A stretch of 64,000 bases of DNA from the NCBI GenBank assembly GCA_031422315.1, contig JANOQN010000064.1, positions 1-64,000 on the forward strand. The letters are read 5' to 3'. Below, in pieces: positions 1-8,137 of the stretch. The notes under the pieces were generated by a model. It was not told where the DNA came from and ran no database searches. It saw only the letters and a program-made list of their open reading frames with translations. Every line of letters begins with the position of its first letter. Within the stretch, counting starts at the first letter, position 1. The translations under genes and the position numbers were made by a program. This stretch comes from JANNYA01 sp031422315. Its GTDB lineage: Bacteria > Pseudomonadota > Gammaproteobacteria > Xanthomonadales > SZUA-5.

Positions 1-14
1 CTAGCTTTAAACGA

Positions 15-44
15 CGAGATTGCTTCACTGCGTTCGCAATGACG
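15..44. repeat. Half copy of dispersed repeat R1
   Basis: This stretch reads as one arm of a short dispersed repeat (gagattgcttc ... cgcaatgacg). A fuller two-armed version, with the arms facing each other, sits at 8021-8105, and the right arm there matches this copy base for base over most of its length. Elements of this appearance are common between genes in proteobacteria. Only one arm is visible here, so the copy is either truncated by the window edge or degenerate. Confidence 0.5.
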
Positions 45-55
45 AATTTTGGGCG

Positions 56-165
56 GTTCATGGAGAGCCTGTCGAAGGGCCACCTCGAACAGGCAGCGCA
101 CTATTTTGGTTCGAGGCTTCATGGTTCGCCCCTTCGTCAGGTTCAGGGCTCACCACGAACGGACG
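56..165. repeat. Second dispersed inverted repeat near window start
   Basis: The left side (ggttcatggagagcctgtcgaaggg) pairs imperfectly with the reverse complement of the right side near 120-165 (ccttcgtcaggttcagggctcaccacgaacgg). The arms enclose about 45 bases. The layout resembles intergenic palindromic repeats. I see no transposase and no clear target-site duplication. The flanking 166-188 holds nothing recognisable. Confidence 0.4.
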
Positions 166-188
166 ATTGTGGCGCATAGCACCCAAAA

Positions 189-289
189 ATAATCTATTCA
201 CTCATAGATGCTTTAGCCATTTACGGCGATGAGTTATTCATATAAAACAATCAGTTAGTTCATATAATTTTTCTGATAATCTATTCACT
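189..289 (+). promoter_or_regulatory. Repeat-rich leader of the yjjJ-like gene
   Basis: A 14-base direct repeat, ataatctattcact, occurs at 189-202 and again at 276-289, where it ends on the base before the ATG. A second direct repeat, ttcatataa, occurs at 237-245 and 259-267. A perfect TATAAT at 263-268 is a plausible -10 element, but no convincing -35 is seen. The segment is far more AT-rich than its surroundings, and there is no Shine-Dalgarno sequence before the start codon. HipA-family genes are often autoregulated through repeated operators, so operator function is inferred, not shown. Confidence 0.45.
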
Positions 290-1624
290 ATGCATACCAA
301 TAACCCAATCCTTGCGCAACTGCGTGCCGCGCTGCAGGCCAACACCAGCCTGAGCGCCAAGCAGCTGCGTGTGCCGATAGGCTTGAGCCAGCCGAGCCTA
401 TCGCGCGCGCTTGGGCGGATGACGAGCGAGCTGGCGGTGATCGGTCGCGGCCCGCGCACGCGCTATGGCTTGCTGCGAAATGTGCGCGGCTTGGGTACGC
501 GTTGGCCGATTTTCCGCATCGCCGAATCGGGCGCAGCCTCGCAATTCGGCGAGCTGCAGGCCCTACACCAGGGCGCGTTTTGGCTGCAATGTGAGCAGCG
601 CTGTGATTGGCTGAGCGGCGAATTTCATGAGGGCATTTTTCCAGATTTTCCCTGGTTTTTGTCAGATTTACGTCCACAGGGTTTTCTTGGGCGCGCCTTG
701 GCGCGCTATGCAGCACCGATCTTGCTATGTGACGCCGACCCGCGAAATTGGTCGGCGGATCTTTGCCTGCACGCGCTGTTGGCCTTTGGCAGCGATCTGA
801 GCGGCGATATCGTCATCGGCAATGCAGCTTTAGAAGCGGCGCAACATTTGCTGCGGCTGCCGCAGACCGTCGAGGCATTTCCCGAGTTGGCAGCGCGCGC
901 ACTCAGCGGTGAAATCATGGGTTCATCAGCCGCCGGTGAGCAGCCGAAATTCAGCTGTAGTCTGCGCGGCCCGCAGGGTGAATTGGTTGCGAATCTGGTG
1001 AAGTTTTCGCCGCCAATGCACTCAGCATCTGGCCAGCGCTGGGCAGATTTATTGGCCGCTGAAGCCATCGCCGATCGGCTGTTAGGCGGCGCGAGCGCCA
1101 CCGTGGATGTTGCAAATCGGCGGTTTTTAATGTCACCGCGTTTTGATCGTGTGGGCGCATCGGGGCGGCGCGGTTTGATCAGTCTTGGCGCAGTCGGCTC
1201 TTTTGATTTGAACGTGACGCCAAGGCGTGACTCCGCCTATTTTGGCGGCTTAGACAATTGGGCGCTGTGCGCTTTGCGCTTAGAGCAGGCCGGGTGGCTG
1301 AGCCAGGACGACGCCAACACTTTGCGACTACGCTATTTCTTCGGTCAGGCGATTGGCAATACCGATATGCATTTCGGCAATGCCAGCTTAGTGTTAACTC
1401 CAGAACTGCCAATGGCGCTCGCGCCCAGCTATGACATGCTGCCGATGATTTTCGCGCCGCTTGCCAATGGCGAAGTATTGGCGCGCAGCTTCAAACCGCC
1501 CGCCAGCAGCAACGACCTAATTCAGGCGAAAGCGCACGCATTGGCGAAGCAGTTTTGGCGGCATGTGGCACAAGACGCGCGCATCTCAGTTGAGTTCGCC
1601 AAGCTTGCACAGAGCCTGGCGTGA
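290..1624 (+). CDS. yjjJ: HipA-family toxin, YjjJ/HipH type
   Basis: The 444-aa product matches the length and layout of E. coli YjjJ (HipH), a stand-alone HipA relative with its own N-terminal DNA-binding part. Residues 1-65 look like a winged helix-turn-helix. The kinase-like body carries AAGEQPKF (about 214-221), RFDRVG (about 283-288), the catalytic-loop motif GNTDMHFGN (356-364) and the metal-site motif SYDML (380-384), the usual HipA landmarks. No separate HipB-like antitoxin gene is adjacent, as expected for this subfamily. The leader has direct repeats that overlap the start, suggesting autoregulation. HipA phosphorylates glutamyl-tRNA synthetase; the biochemical activity of YjjJ is less settled, so I infer toxin-like function only from the family. 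Confidence 0.85.
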   Translation: MHTNNPILAQLRAALQANTSLSAKQLRVPIGLSQPSLSRALGRMTSELAVIGRGPRTRYGLLRNVRGLGTRWPIFRIAESGAASQFGELQALHQGAFWLQCEQRCDWLSGEFHEGIFPDFPWFLSDLRPQGFLGRALARYAAPILLCDADPRNWSADLCLHALLAFGSDLSGDIVIGNAALEAAQHLLRLPQTVEAFPELAARALSGEIMGSSAAGEQPKFSCSLRGPQGELVANLVKFSPPMHSASGQRWADLLAAEAIADRLLGGASATVDVANRRFLMSPRFDRVGASGRRGLISLGAVGSFDLNVTPRRDSAYFGGLDNWALCALRLEQAGWLSQDDANTLRLRYFFGQAIGNTDMHFGNASLVLTPELPMALAPSYDMLPMIFAPLANGEVLARSFKPPASSNDLIQAKAHALAKQFWRHVAQDARISVEFAKLAQSLA

Positions 1625-1806
1625 ACTAGCGCACTTCAATCTCCACCGGCTGCTAAACCTCAACCGCGCAACACGAGCACCGCCCTACCGGAGACGGTTT
1701 GCAATATCCATTTACCATGCGATTTTCTCGCGCTATGGGGTGCTTGAATTCTGAACTTGGCGTTGCGCGGTCATAACTGCTCCAGATTTAAGGTGTTTAT
1801 TTTTGC

Positions 1807-4800
1807 TTACTGATCTTCAAAGCCATCTCGTAAAATGCCATCAATTGCATCGGTGTCAGTGGCTGATTGATTCGTCAAAACCGGATCTTCAATCGTGCCA
1901 TCGTCGGGCAAAGTCACAGCCGCCGTGGCGCGAATCACCAGTGGCGCAGGGGACACCACCACGCCCGATAGCGTGTAGATCAGCTGGCCGTTCGCAGGCA
2001 GCGTTTGCACTAGCGCATTGATATCCGATACGCCGCCTGCTTCTGGGCAAATCGCGCCGGCTACCGCTGTGCAGGTCCAGCGCACTTTGAACAATCCTGC
2101 TGGCAGTTGTGATCGTAAACGCACGCCGGGGGCAAAATCCGGGCCGCGATTGTTGAGCGTGAGCGTGTAGACCAAAACACCGTTTGCTTGATAGCTATTG
2201 ACTTGATTAGTTAACGAAACATCTAGATCAGCCAACGCAAATACAAACGTGCTGGCGCTATTGCTGAAGCTGGCTAAATAGTTGCCGGTGCTGGGCGCAA
2301 AGCTAGCGGTGATGGTCTTGCTGCCAAAGCTGTTCCAGCTCAAATTGCAGCTGGTAGCGCTTGGGCTGCTATAGCTGCACGAACTGCTGCCGCTTGAGGT
2401 CAATGTCACGGTGCCATTCGGTGTGCCAGCGCCCGGTGCCAATATGTTCAATGCGCCTGAAAATGCAATCGGCTGATTGATGCGCGAGCGGGCAGGGCCG
2501 CTTAAGCTCAATGACGTCGCAGCTGGATTCACCACAATCGTGCTGGCCGAACTGGTAGCGCCATTGCAAGGTCCGACACCGGCGTAGTTGGCAATCACGC
2601 TATAGCTAGCCACATCAAGCAGCGGCAAATTCAAGGTAGCGATGCCGGTGCCCGCCGCGCTGCCCGCAATCAGCGCCCCGCTGCCTAAGCTGCTTGCGCC
2701 ATTGCTGAAGGTCACACTGCCGGTTGGGGTTGAACCGCAGGTGACGGTAGCTGTCAGCGTCGTCGCTTGGCCGTAGGTTAGCGCGCTCGGGCTAGCGGCG
2801 AGTGTGATGGTGGTGGCCGTAGCGTCATCATTTTGTATGGTGCCTTGGCCCACACCATCGTCAAAGCGCACCGGGTTGCTGCCAGCGCGCAAACTTAAAT
2901 TGACTAGGAAGGTTTCATCCATTTCCACCGAGGTATCGCCGATGACCGGCACCGTGATGGTTTTGCTGCGATCGTTCAAATCAAAGTTCAAAAAGCCATT
3001 GGTGGCGGTATAGTCTGTGCCGCTCGTTGCACTGCCGGGCGCGGTGGCAAAGTCGATCTCGATGAAGGTGTTGCTGCCATTAGGCACGAGTGCATTGCTG
3101 CGTATTGGCGGCATCAAGTCATCGGATGCGGTCACCGTGAAAACAGCATTGACGGTGCCGTTGTTGCCTTCAAGTAGGGTCACATCGCTGACGTTAATTT
3201 TTGGCTGATCGTCGGGGCGGATGCCGCCGAAACCCTGCGGCCCAATTTGTACGTTTGCGCTGGGGCTGGATAAGTTCATGCGGAAGAATTCTTCGGATTC
3301 CCAGAAGCGATCCCCGACCACATTGACGCTCACTTGTTTGCTGGTTTCGCCGATCGCAAACGTCACTATTTGATCAATTGCTTGATAGTCATTGTTGGAC
3401 ACCATCGCCGAGGAATCCACCGAACGCAGCGTCACACTGTGCGGTACATCGGTGATTCCAGTTCGCGTGAGCGTGAAAACCATCGGCGTTAGCCCGCTAT
3501 TGCCTTCGTTGAGTGCTTCATTGGCAATGGCTATCAGCGTGTCATCATCCAAAATCGTGCCGGTGGCCACCGCATTGCTAATTGTCGTGGTACCCGTTGT
3601 ATTGTTGAGCGCGCTTAAATTTAGCTCGAAGGTTTCAGTGCTCTCGACCAGGTTGTCGCCGACAATCGTGACTGGAATGGTGGAGGTTAGCGCGCCGCCC
3701 GCAGTGAAGGTAATTACTTGCGGCGCGCCTGGATCGTAGTCGGTCGAGAGTGTTGCGCTAATCGAGGCTGAGCTGACCAGCACCGTGAATGCCGTCAAGT
3801 TATTGCTGCGGGTGATTGTAAAATTACGAACGAAATTGCTGGCGGTTTCGGTGACCGTTTCAGAAGCGATTGATACCGTGGCAGCGGCAGCCGCATCGGT
3901 GTCTAAAATCGTGCCGGTGCCGCTTGTGCCACTGGTGAAGCTCACATTGTTATATGTTTCTAGCGTGAATTGCTCGGTCGGCTCGGCGGTGGTATCGCCG
4001 ACAATTTGTATCGTTACGTTAGTTGAGCGGAATTCAGGTGCCAAAATAACCGTCGAATCGGCGGCAATATAGTCACTTGAGCTGATTGCACTGCCATTTG
4101 CGGTGCGATAATTAATCGTGATTTGCCCAGCAAAACCGCCATTGATTTGCTCAGGCGCACGCGGCGGCGCGGTACTTGGATCTACTGCTGTCAAGGTAAA
4201 GCTCATGGCGGTGGTGCCTGGGCCATCGCCCTCGGTCACGCTAGCATTCGATACGTTAATCACTGGGATATCGTCATTGGAGATAATTCCAAAGCCAAAA
4301 TCATCACTGATAACCAAACCGTTAGTCGGTGAACTCAATCGAATGCCGATACGCTCGGACTGTTCCCAGATGCGCTCGCCGATAATGGCTATTTGAATCG
4401 TTTTGCTCAATTCGCCGATGGCAAAACTGAGCGTTTGCGGATTGGGCGTCGGCAGGGTGTAGTCAGAGCCAGGCGTCGCATTTAGTGAGCCCGCAAATAT
4501 AGTCGGCAGTACTTCCGCAGTAACTGTTTGCGCCGTGCCTGCACTAGTGCGAGTGACGGTAAACGTCATGGTGGTAGTGCCGCTATTGCCTTCGGCCTGC
4601 GTAATATCATTGATGCTTACAGTTGCCGCAGCTGAATCATCATCAATTATGGTGCCAACTGGATTGCCAGTCGGCAAATTGCAATCAAACGGCTCGCCAA
4701 AGATGTCCAGCTCGAAGGTTTCATTGGGTTCGACTAAAGCATCGCGAATAATGCTGACATTGACCACTGCGGTTTGGTTAGCGCCACTCAAATTAACTAG

Positions 4801-6540
4801 GTTGTTTGGCACATCGTCAAAATCCACCCCGCCGCCTTGGGCGTTGGCATTGACGAAGCTTTCATAGCCAAAATTGCAATCGCGCTGGGTTGGGCCGTCT
4901 AAGCTCAAGTTAAAGGTCATGGTGGTGACGCCGAGCCCGGTGCCTTCGGTAACGCTGGGGCTGTTCGCGAGCACGGTCGGCGAGGCATCATCGTTGGTAA
5001 TCGTGCCTACTGCGGTGCTGGTGCCTAGCGTTGCGCCGGTCAAACCCGCTGTATTGAGGGTGACGTCGAAGCTTTCACTGAACTCAAAAGTGACGTCGCC
5101 ACGCACCGGCACGGTGATGGTTCCACTGGTGCTGCCTGCAGCAATGTTGAATGCGACATTCGTTTGCGCAGCGTAATCATTGCCGCCCGCATTGCTGGTT
5201 CCGGCAAAGTTAGCGGGTGACCCACTGCTACCATCGCTAGTGGAAAACGTGCCGCTGACGCCGCCTGCAGGCGCGGGCGTGGTCAAGTTCAACGCGAAGC
5301 TCAAGTTAGTGTCGGTGCCGAGCACGTTGGCCTCGGCAATGCTGGCGCTGGTGATACTCAAAACCGGAAGCATAACGGCGGCTTCAGGTGTCGCCGCAAT
5401 GCCCTGGAATACCCGGTTCGCGGTCGCGGTTGCAAGCAAGCTTGGCACGCCGCTGAGCGCTGCGTTAAAGCCACCACTCGGCAGGCTGCGAATCACGCCC
5501 ACTCCACTCGAGCGGCCGGTGGCATAGAGCGTAGTGCCGATCCGGGTTAGCCCACGATAGGCGTCTGCGGCAACGCCGATGCTGTTAAGCGCGGCCCAGG
5601 TTGTGCCGTTAAAGCTGTGTTTTTGCAGCGCTGTGGCGTCATCGTTAGCCACCCAAAGCGTATCGAGCCCGGCTACACCGGCGTCAAGATCGGCGAAAAC
5701 AAATTGAAATGGTGACGTGGTTGCGGTGGCAAAGCCCGGTAGATTAGTCGTGGTTTGCCCGGCCGTGGTCGGCAAACCTGTGCCAACGCTCGCCAAACGG
5801 AAGGGGGCGCTTCCGGTAGAGGTGAACAGCTGGCCGGCGAAAATCCCGACCGCGCGGGTGTTGGTTACCGACGTTGAAATTTGCGTGGTGGTGGTGAACG
5901 CGCCGGTAGTGCTCAGCAACCTTGTGCCGCCACTGGCAGAACCGCCGGTGCCGCCCATATAAATCGCGCTGGCGCTGTTAGCGGCCGCGCTGCGCACATT
6001 GCTAAGCGTAAAGCCATCGATAAAGCTGTTGCTAGTGTTAACGGTGCCGTCGGCGGCAATAATGGCGACGACGCGGTTGATGCTGGCCGCCGTTGCGATT
6101 GCCAGCGTTCCTGGCACTGCGTCATAACCCGCCACCACCAGCGCTTGGCCGTCCACCGTGCGGCTCATAAAGCCCTCCGATGTCGCCGTGCCGCTCAAGC
6201 AGATCGCATTGTTTGCGCCCGCATCGGCTGTCGGCAAAGCGATTGACTGCACCAAGCTGCCACTGGTGCTGTATTCATCGACAAAAATGGCCGTGCAGGC
6301 ACTCGTAAGAGTAGCTGCACCATCACCAACCCGTAAAACCGCAAGATTGCCCGGCGTGAACGCCGCGCTCTGCGCTAATGAAGCAGCAAGCAGCGCAGCG
6401 CCGCCAAGCCAAAGTTTGCCAGCAAAATTCCGATGCTTTATCGCAATGTCAGCGCAGTACGGTTGCGATAGTGAAGCACTGGTGTTAAGCCGAGGCGATT
6501 GGCTTGAACCAATTTCGGATGCACAAATTCTAAATTTCAT
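1807..6540 (-). CDS. Secreted Calx-beta repeat protein with Ig-like and DUF11-like domains
   Basis: This 1577-aa surface or secreted protein has an Ala/Leu-rich export segment at residues 38-60, preceded by an unusually long charged N-region. The ATG is supported by GAGAAA about 5 bases upstream. Residues 60-385 form a beta-rich, perhaps propeller-like, region. Residues 390-1238 contain seven Calx-beta units, each opening with an 'EG/EA' edge and closing with a GTI-x-(N/D)DD calcium-binding turn. Two bacterial Ig-like domains follow (about 1240-1335 and 1336-1440), then a DUF11-like domain (about 1441-1560). The last residues are ILRDGFEDQ, the GFE motif seen in other exported proteins of this window. 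The architecture suggests a calcium-stabilised adhesin or matrix protein; the ligand is unknown. Confidence 0.85.
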   Translation of the reverse strand: MKFRICASEIGSSQSPRLNTSASLSQPYCADIAIKHRNFAGKLWLGGAALLAASLAQSAAFTPGNLAVLRVGDGAATLTSACTAIFVDEYSTSGSLVQSIALPTADAGANNAICLSGTATSEGFMSRTVDGQALVVAGYDAVPGTLAIATAASINRVVAIIAADGTVNTSNSFIDGFTLSNVRSAAANSASAIYMGGTGGSASGGTRLLSTTGAFTTTTQISTSVTNTRAVGIFAGQLFTSTGSAPFRLASVGTGLPTTAGQTTTNLPGFATATTSPFQFVFADLDAGVAGLDTLWVANDDATALQKHSFNGTTWAALNSIGVAADAYRGLTRIGTTLYATGRSSGVGVIRSLPSGGFNAALSGVPSLLATATANRVFQGIAATPEAAVMLPVLSITSASIAEANVLGTDTNLSFALNLTTPAPAGGVSGTFSTSDGSSGSPANFAGTSNAGGNDYAAQTNVAFNIAAGSTSGTITVPVRGDVTFEFSESFDVTLNTAGLTGATLGTSTAVGTITNDDASPTVLANSPSVTEGTGLGVTTMTFNLSLDGPTQRDCNFGYESFVNANAQGGGVDFDDVPNNLVNLSGANQTAVVNVSIIRDALVEPNETFELDIFGEPFDCNLPTGNPVGTIIDDDSAAATVSINDITQAEGNSGTTTMTFTVTRTSAGTAQTVTAEVLPTIFAGSLNATPGSDYTLPTPNPQTLSFAIGELSKTIQIAIIGERIWEQSERIGIRLSSPTNGLVISDDFGFGIISNDDIPVINVSNASVTEGDGPGTTAMSFTLTAVDPSTAPPRAPEQINGGFAGQITINYRTANGSAISSSDYIAADSTVILAPEFRSTNVTIQIVGDTTAEPTEQFTLETYNNVSFTSGTSGTGTILDTDAAAAATVSIASETVTETASNFVRNFTITRSNNLTAFTVLVSSASISATLSTDYDPGAPQVITFTAGGALTSTIPVTIVGDNLVESTETFELNLSALNNTTGTTTISNAVATGTILDDDTLIAIANEALNEGNSGLTPMVFTLTRTGITDVPHSVTLRSVDSSAMVSNNDYQAIDQIVTFAIGETSKQVSVNVVGDRFWESEEFFRMNLSSPSANVQIGPQGFGGIRPDDQPKINVSDVTLLEGNNGTVNAVFTVTASDDLMPPIRSNALVPNGSNTFIEIDFATAPGSATSGTDYTATNGFLNFDLNDRSKTITVPVIGDTSVEMDETFLVNLSLRAGSNPVRFDDGVGQGTIQNDDATATTITLAASPSALTYGQATTLTATVTCGSTPTGSVTFSNGASSLGSGALIAGSAAGTGIATLNLPLLDVASYSVIANYAGVGPCNGATSSASTIVVNPAATSLSLSGPARSRINQPIAFSGALNILAPGAGTPNGTVTLTSSGSSSCSYSSPSATSCNLSWNSFGSKTITASFAPSTGNYLASFSNSASTFVFALADLDVSLTNQVNSYQANGVLVYTLTLNNRGPDFAPGVRLRSQLPAGLFKVRWTCTAVAGAICPEAGGVSDINALVQTLPANGQLIYTLSGVVVSPAPLVIRATAAVTLPDDGTIEDPVLTNQSATDTDAIDGILRDGFEDQ

Positions 6541-6590
6541 GGGGTTTCTCGGCAGGTTGATGCCGAATTTTAGCGAAATTATGTGACTTG

Positions 6591-6609
6591 CTTTGCACTC
6601 TCTGCAAAG
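6591..6609. other. Small hairpin between two minus-strand genes
   Basis: A perfect 7-bp stem (ctttgca / tgcaaag) with a 5-base loop lies between the end of the FAD-binding protein gene and the start of the Calx-beta gene. No T-run follows on the minus strand, so it is at best a weak terminator. Confidence 0.25.
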
Positions 6610-6664
6610 TTTGGGTGCTGCACACTTGTAAACATTAGTCGGTCAAAGTCAAACCGTTACATTG

Positions 6665-7963
6665 TTAGCGTGCTAATTTTTCTGCCTGCACGCGGTTGCT
6701 CAACATTCGAATGGCAAGCTCGGCCTGCTGCCGCAATTCTGGCACCGCCACCGTTTCAAACAGCTCGCCAAAACGTCGCGCGCCGATTAACGCTAGCGAA
6801 ATGTTATCCGCAGCAAGCAGACCAATATTGAGCGCGTTGGCTTTTAAAAGGCCCTGCTGCATGAGCGGCGCTAGCAGCGGATCCGGGCTGATGCCGTCTG
6901 AAAAACGCGCGCCCACGCAAAACAGCGTGAGCTGCCCGGCAGGCTGCAGCACGCCATTGATGGTAAGGAGCCCGTTTTGAGTTTTGACCCGGCCTTTTCT
7001 AAGTGAAACCAGCGGATCGGCCAGCACCGCCGCCAGCGTTTGTGGCGGCACGCGGTGCCGATGCCTGCCCCAAAAGCTGTAGGCACGTTTGACCAGCTTC
7101 AAACGTAGCGAGGCTGGCCAGCTCGTCCATACCGTATTCGTGTGGGGGCGCAGCGCATCAAGCAATGTGCGCCAGGGCTGAGTTTTTGCGGCGCGCCGCA
7201 GCGTGGCGACGACCGCTGCGGGTGACGTGCAGGCGTTCAGTTCAGCCAATATCGGTGCCAGCTGCAATGCGCAGAGTGGTTCGGATATCGCGTGTGGCAA
7301 CGGCCAGTGCCCTGAGCTGGACACCACTTCAATTTCACCAGCATAGCCCAGCGCACGCAAACCGAGCACCATATCAACCGCCGTCAAGCCGCTGCCGACC
7401 AGCAAAACCTTGTCAGCTAATCGCTGCACGATTGCTGTGTTGGCAACTTCGTTAAACCACTGCCAGGCCTCGAATACGCCGGGTACATTCGCTGATGCAC
7501 GCGAAAGCTGCGCAAGTGGGAAACCCGGTGCAACAATTAGCGCGTCGGCATCAAAGCTTTCACCAATTGTCGAAATTCGCCAGCCCTGCTGGGTTTTTTC
7601 AGCCCTAGCGGCGCGCAGATGAATTTGCTGCACGCGCGCATCCAGTGCATCAATACCCGACTGCATATAGGCGCCGAATTCCATGCGCGGCACAAATTCC
7701 TCCGGCTGCCAGCGGCCAGGGCGATTGCGCGCAAGCCAGTCGTGAAATCCCGAGGGCGCGCTTGGATCAAGCCCCATGAGTTTGGCTGGCACATTCAATA
7801 AATGCGCCGGGCAGCGGGTGTCATAGGCGGTGCCTAGGCTATTTGGATCAGCGCGAAACCACAAAATCTTATGGAATTCGTTTTGAGCGATCGCCTGCTG
7901 GCAGCTCATAAGGCCGGCAACGCCGCCGCCGATGATGGCTAGGGTTGCGACAATCGGTCCAAT
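6665..7963 (-). CDS. FAD/NAD(P)-binding protein, NAD_binding_9 type; start codon unclear
   Basis: This is a flavin-dependent oxidoreductase-like protein of the family annotated 'FAD/NAD(P)-binding protein'. The first ATG is at 7909. The essential dinucleotide-binding motif (LAIIGGGVAGLM) is encoded upstream of it, with its glycine codons at 7930-7922, and in frame. The reading frame is open back to a TAA at 7966-7964 and contains no ATG, GTG or TTG. The only candidates are rare starts such as ATT at 7963-7961. A second Rossmann motif, GSGLTAVDM, lies about 170 residues after the ATG. A dispersed repeat begins about 58 bases upstream. Either a rare ATT start is used or the original start was lost. 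Substrate unknown. Confidence 0.7.
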   Translation of the reverse strand: MGPIVATLAIIGGGVAGLMSCQQAIAQNEFHKILWFRADPNSLGTAYDTRCPAHLLNVPAKLMGLDPSAPSGFHDWLARNRPGRWQPEEFVPRMEFGAYMQSGIDALDARVQQIHLRAARAEKTQQGWRISTIGESFDADALIVAPGFPLAQLSRASANVPGVFEAWQWFNEVANTAIVQRLADKVLLVGSGLTAVDMVLGLRALGYAGEIEVVSSSGHWPLPHAISEPLCALQLAPILAELNACTSPAAVVATLRRAAKTQPWRTLLDALRPHTNTVWTSWPASLRLKLVKRAYSFWGRHRHRVPPQTLAAVLADPLVSLRKGRVKTQNGLLTINGVLQPAGQLTLFCVGARFSDGISPDPLLAPLMQQGLLKANALNIGLLAADNISLALIGARRFGELFETVAVPELRQQAELAIRMLSNRVQAEKLAR

Positions 7964-8020
7964 TTAACGTGCGAGCCAAAGTGCACTAATGGCTTGGAAG
8001 TTTTGCCAAACCCTAAATTT

Positions 8021-8105
8021 CGTCTTTGCGAGCGCAGCGAAGCAATCTCGCCTTTTATTTGAGGCGCGTTGAGATCGCCACGTCGCTGCGCTCCTCGCGA
8101 TGACG
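8021..8105. repeat. Dispersed inverted repeat R1, full copy
   Basis: The left arm at 8021-8050 (cgtctttgcgagcgcagcga...) and the right arm at 8071-8105 (gagatcgcca ... gatgacg) are imperfect reverse complements, separated by about 20 bases. A half copy of the right arm lies at 15-44. The element lies between the FAD-binding protein gene and the BNR-repeat gene. Confidence 0.6.
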
Positions 8106-8137
8106 AATTTTCCACCGCCTTGAATTGATTACGGACG

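Noticed and set aside
1807..6540. Many long plus-strand open frames inside the Calx-beta gene
   Set aside because: They lie opposite a clear 1577-aa repeat-domain gene with signal peptide and ribosome site; their products lack domains and reflect codon bias of the repeats.
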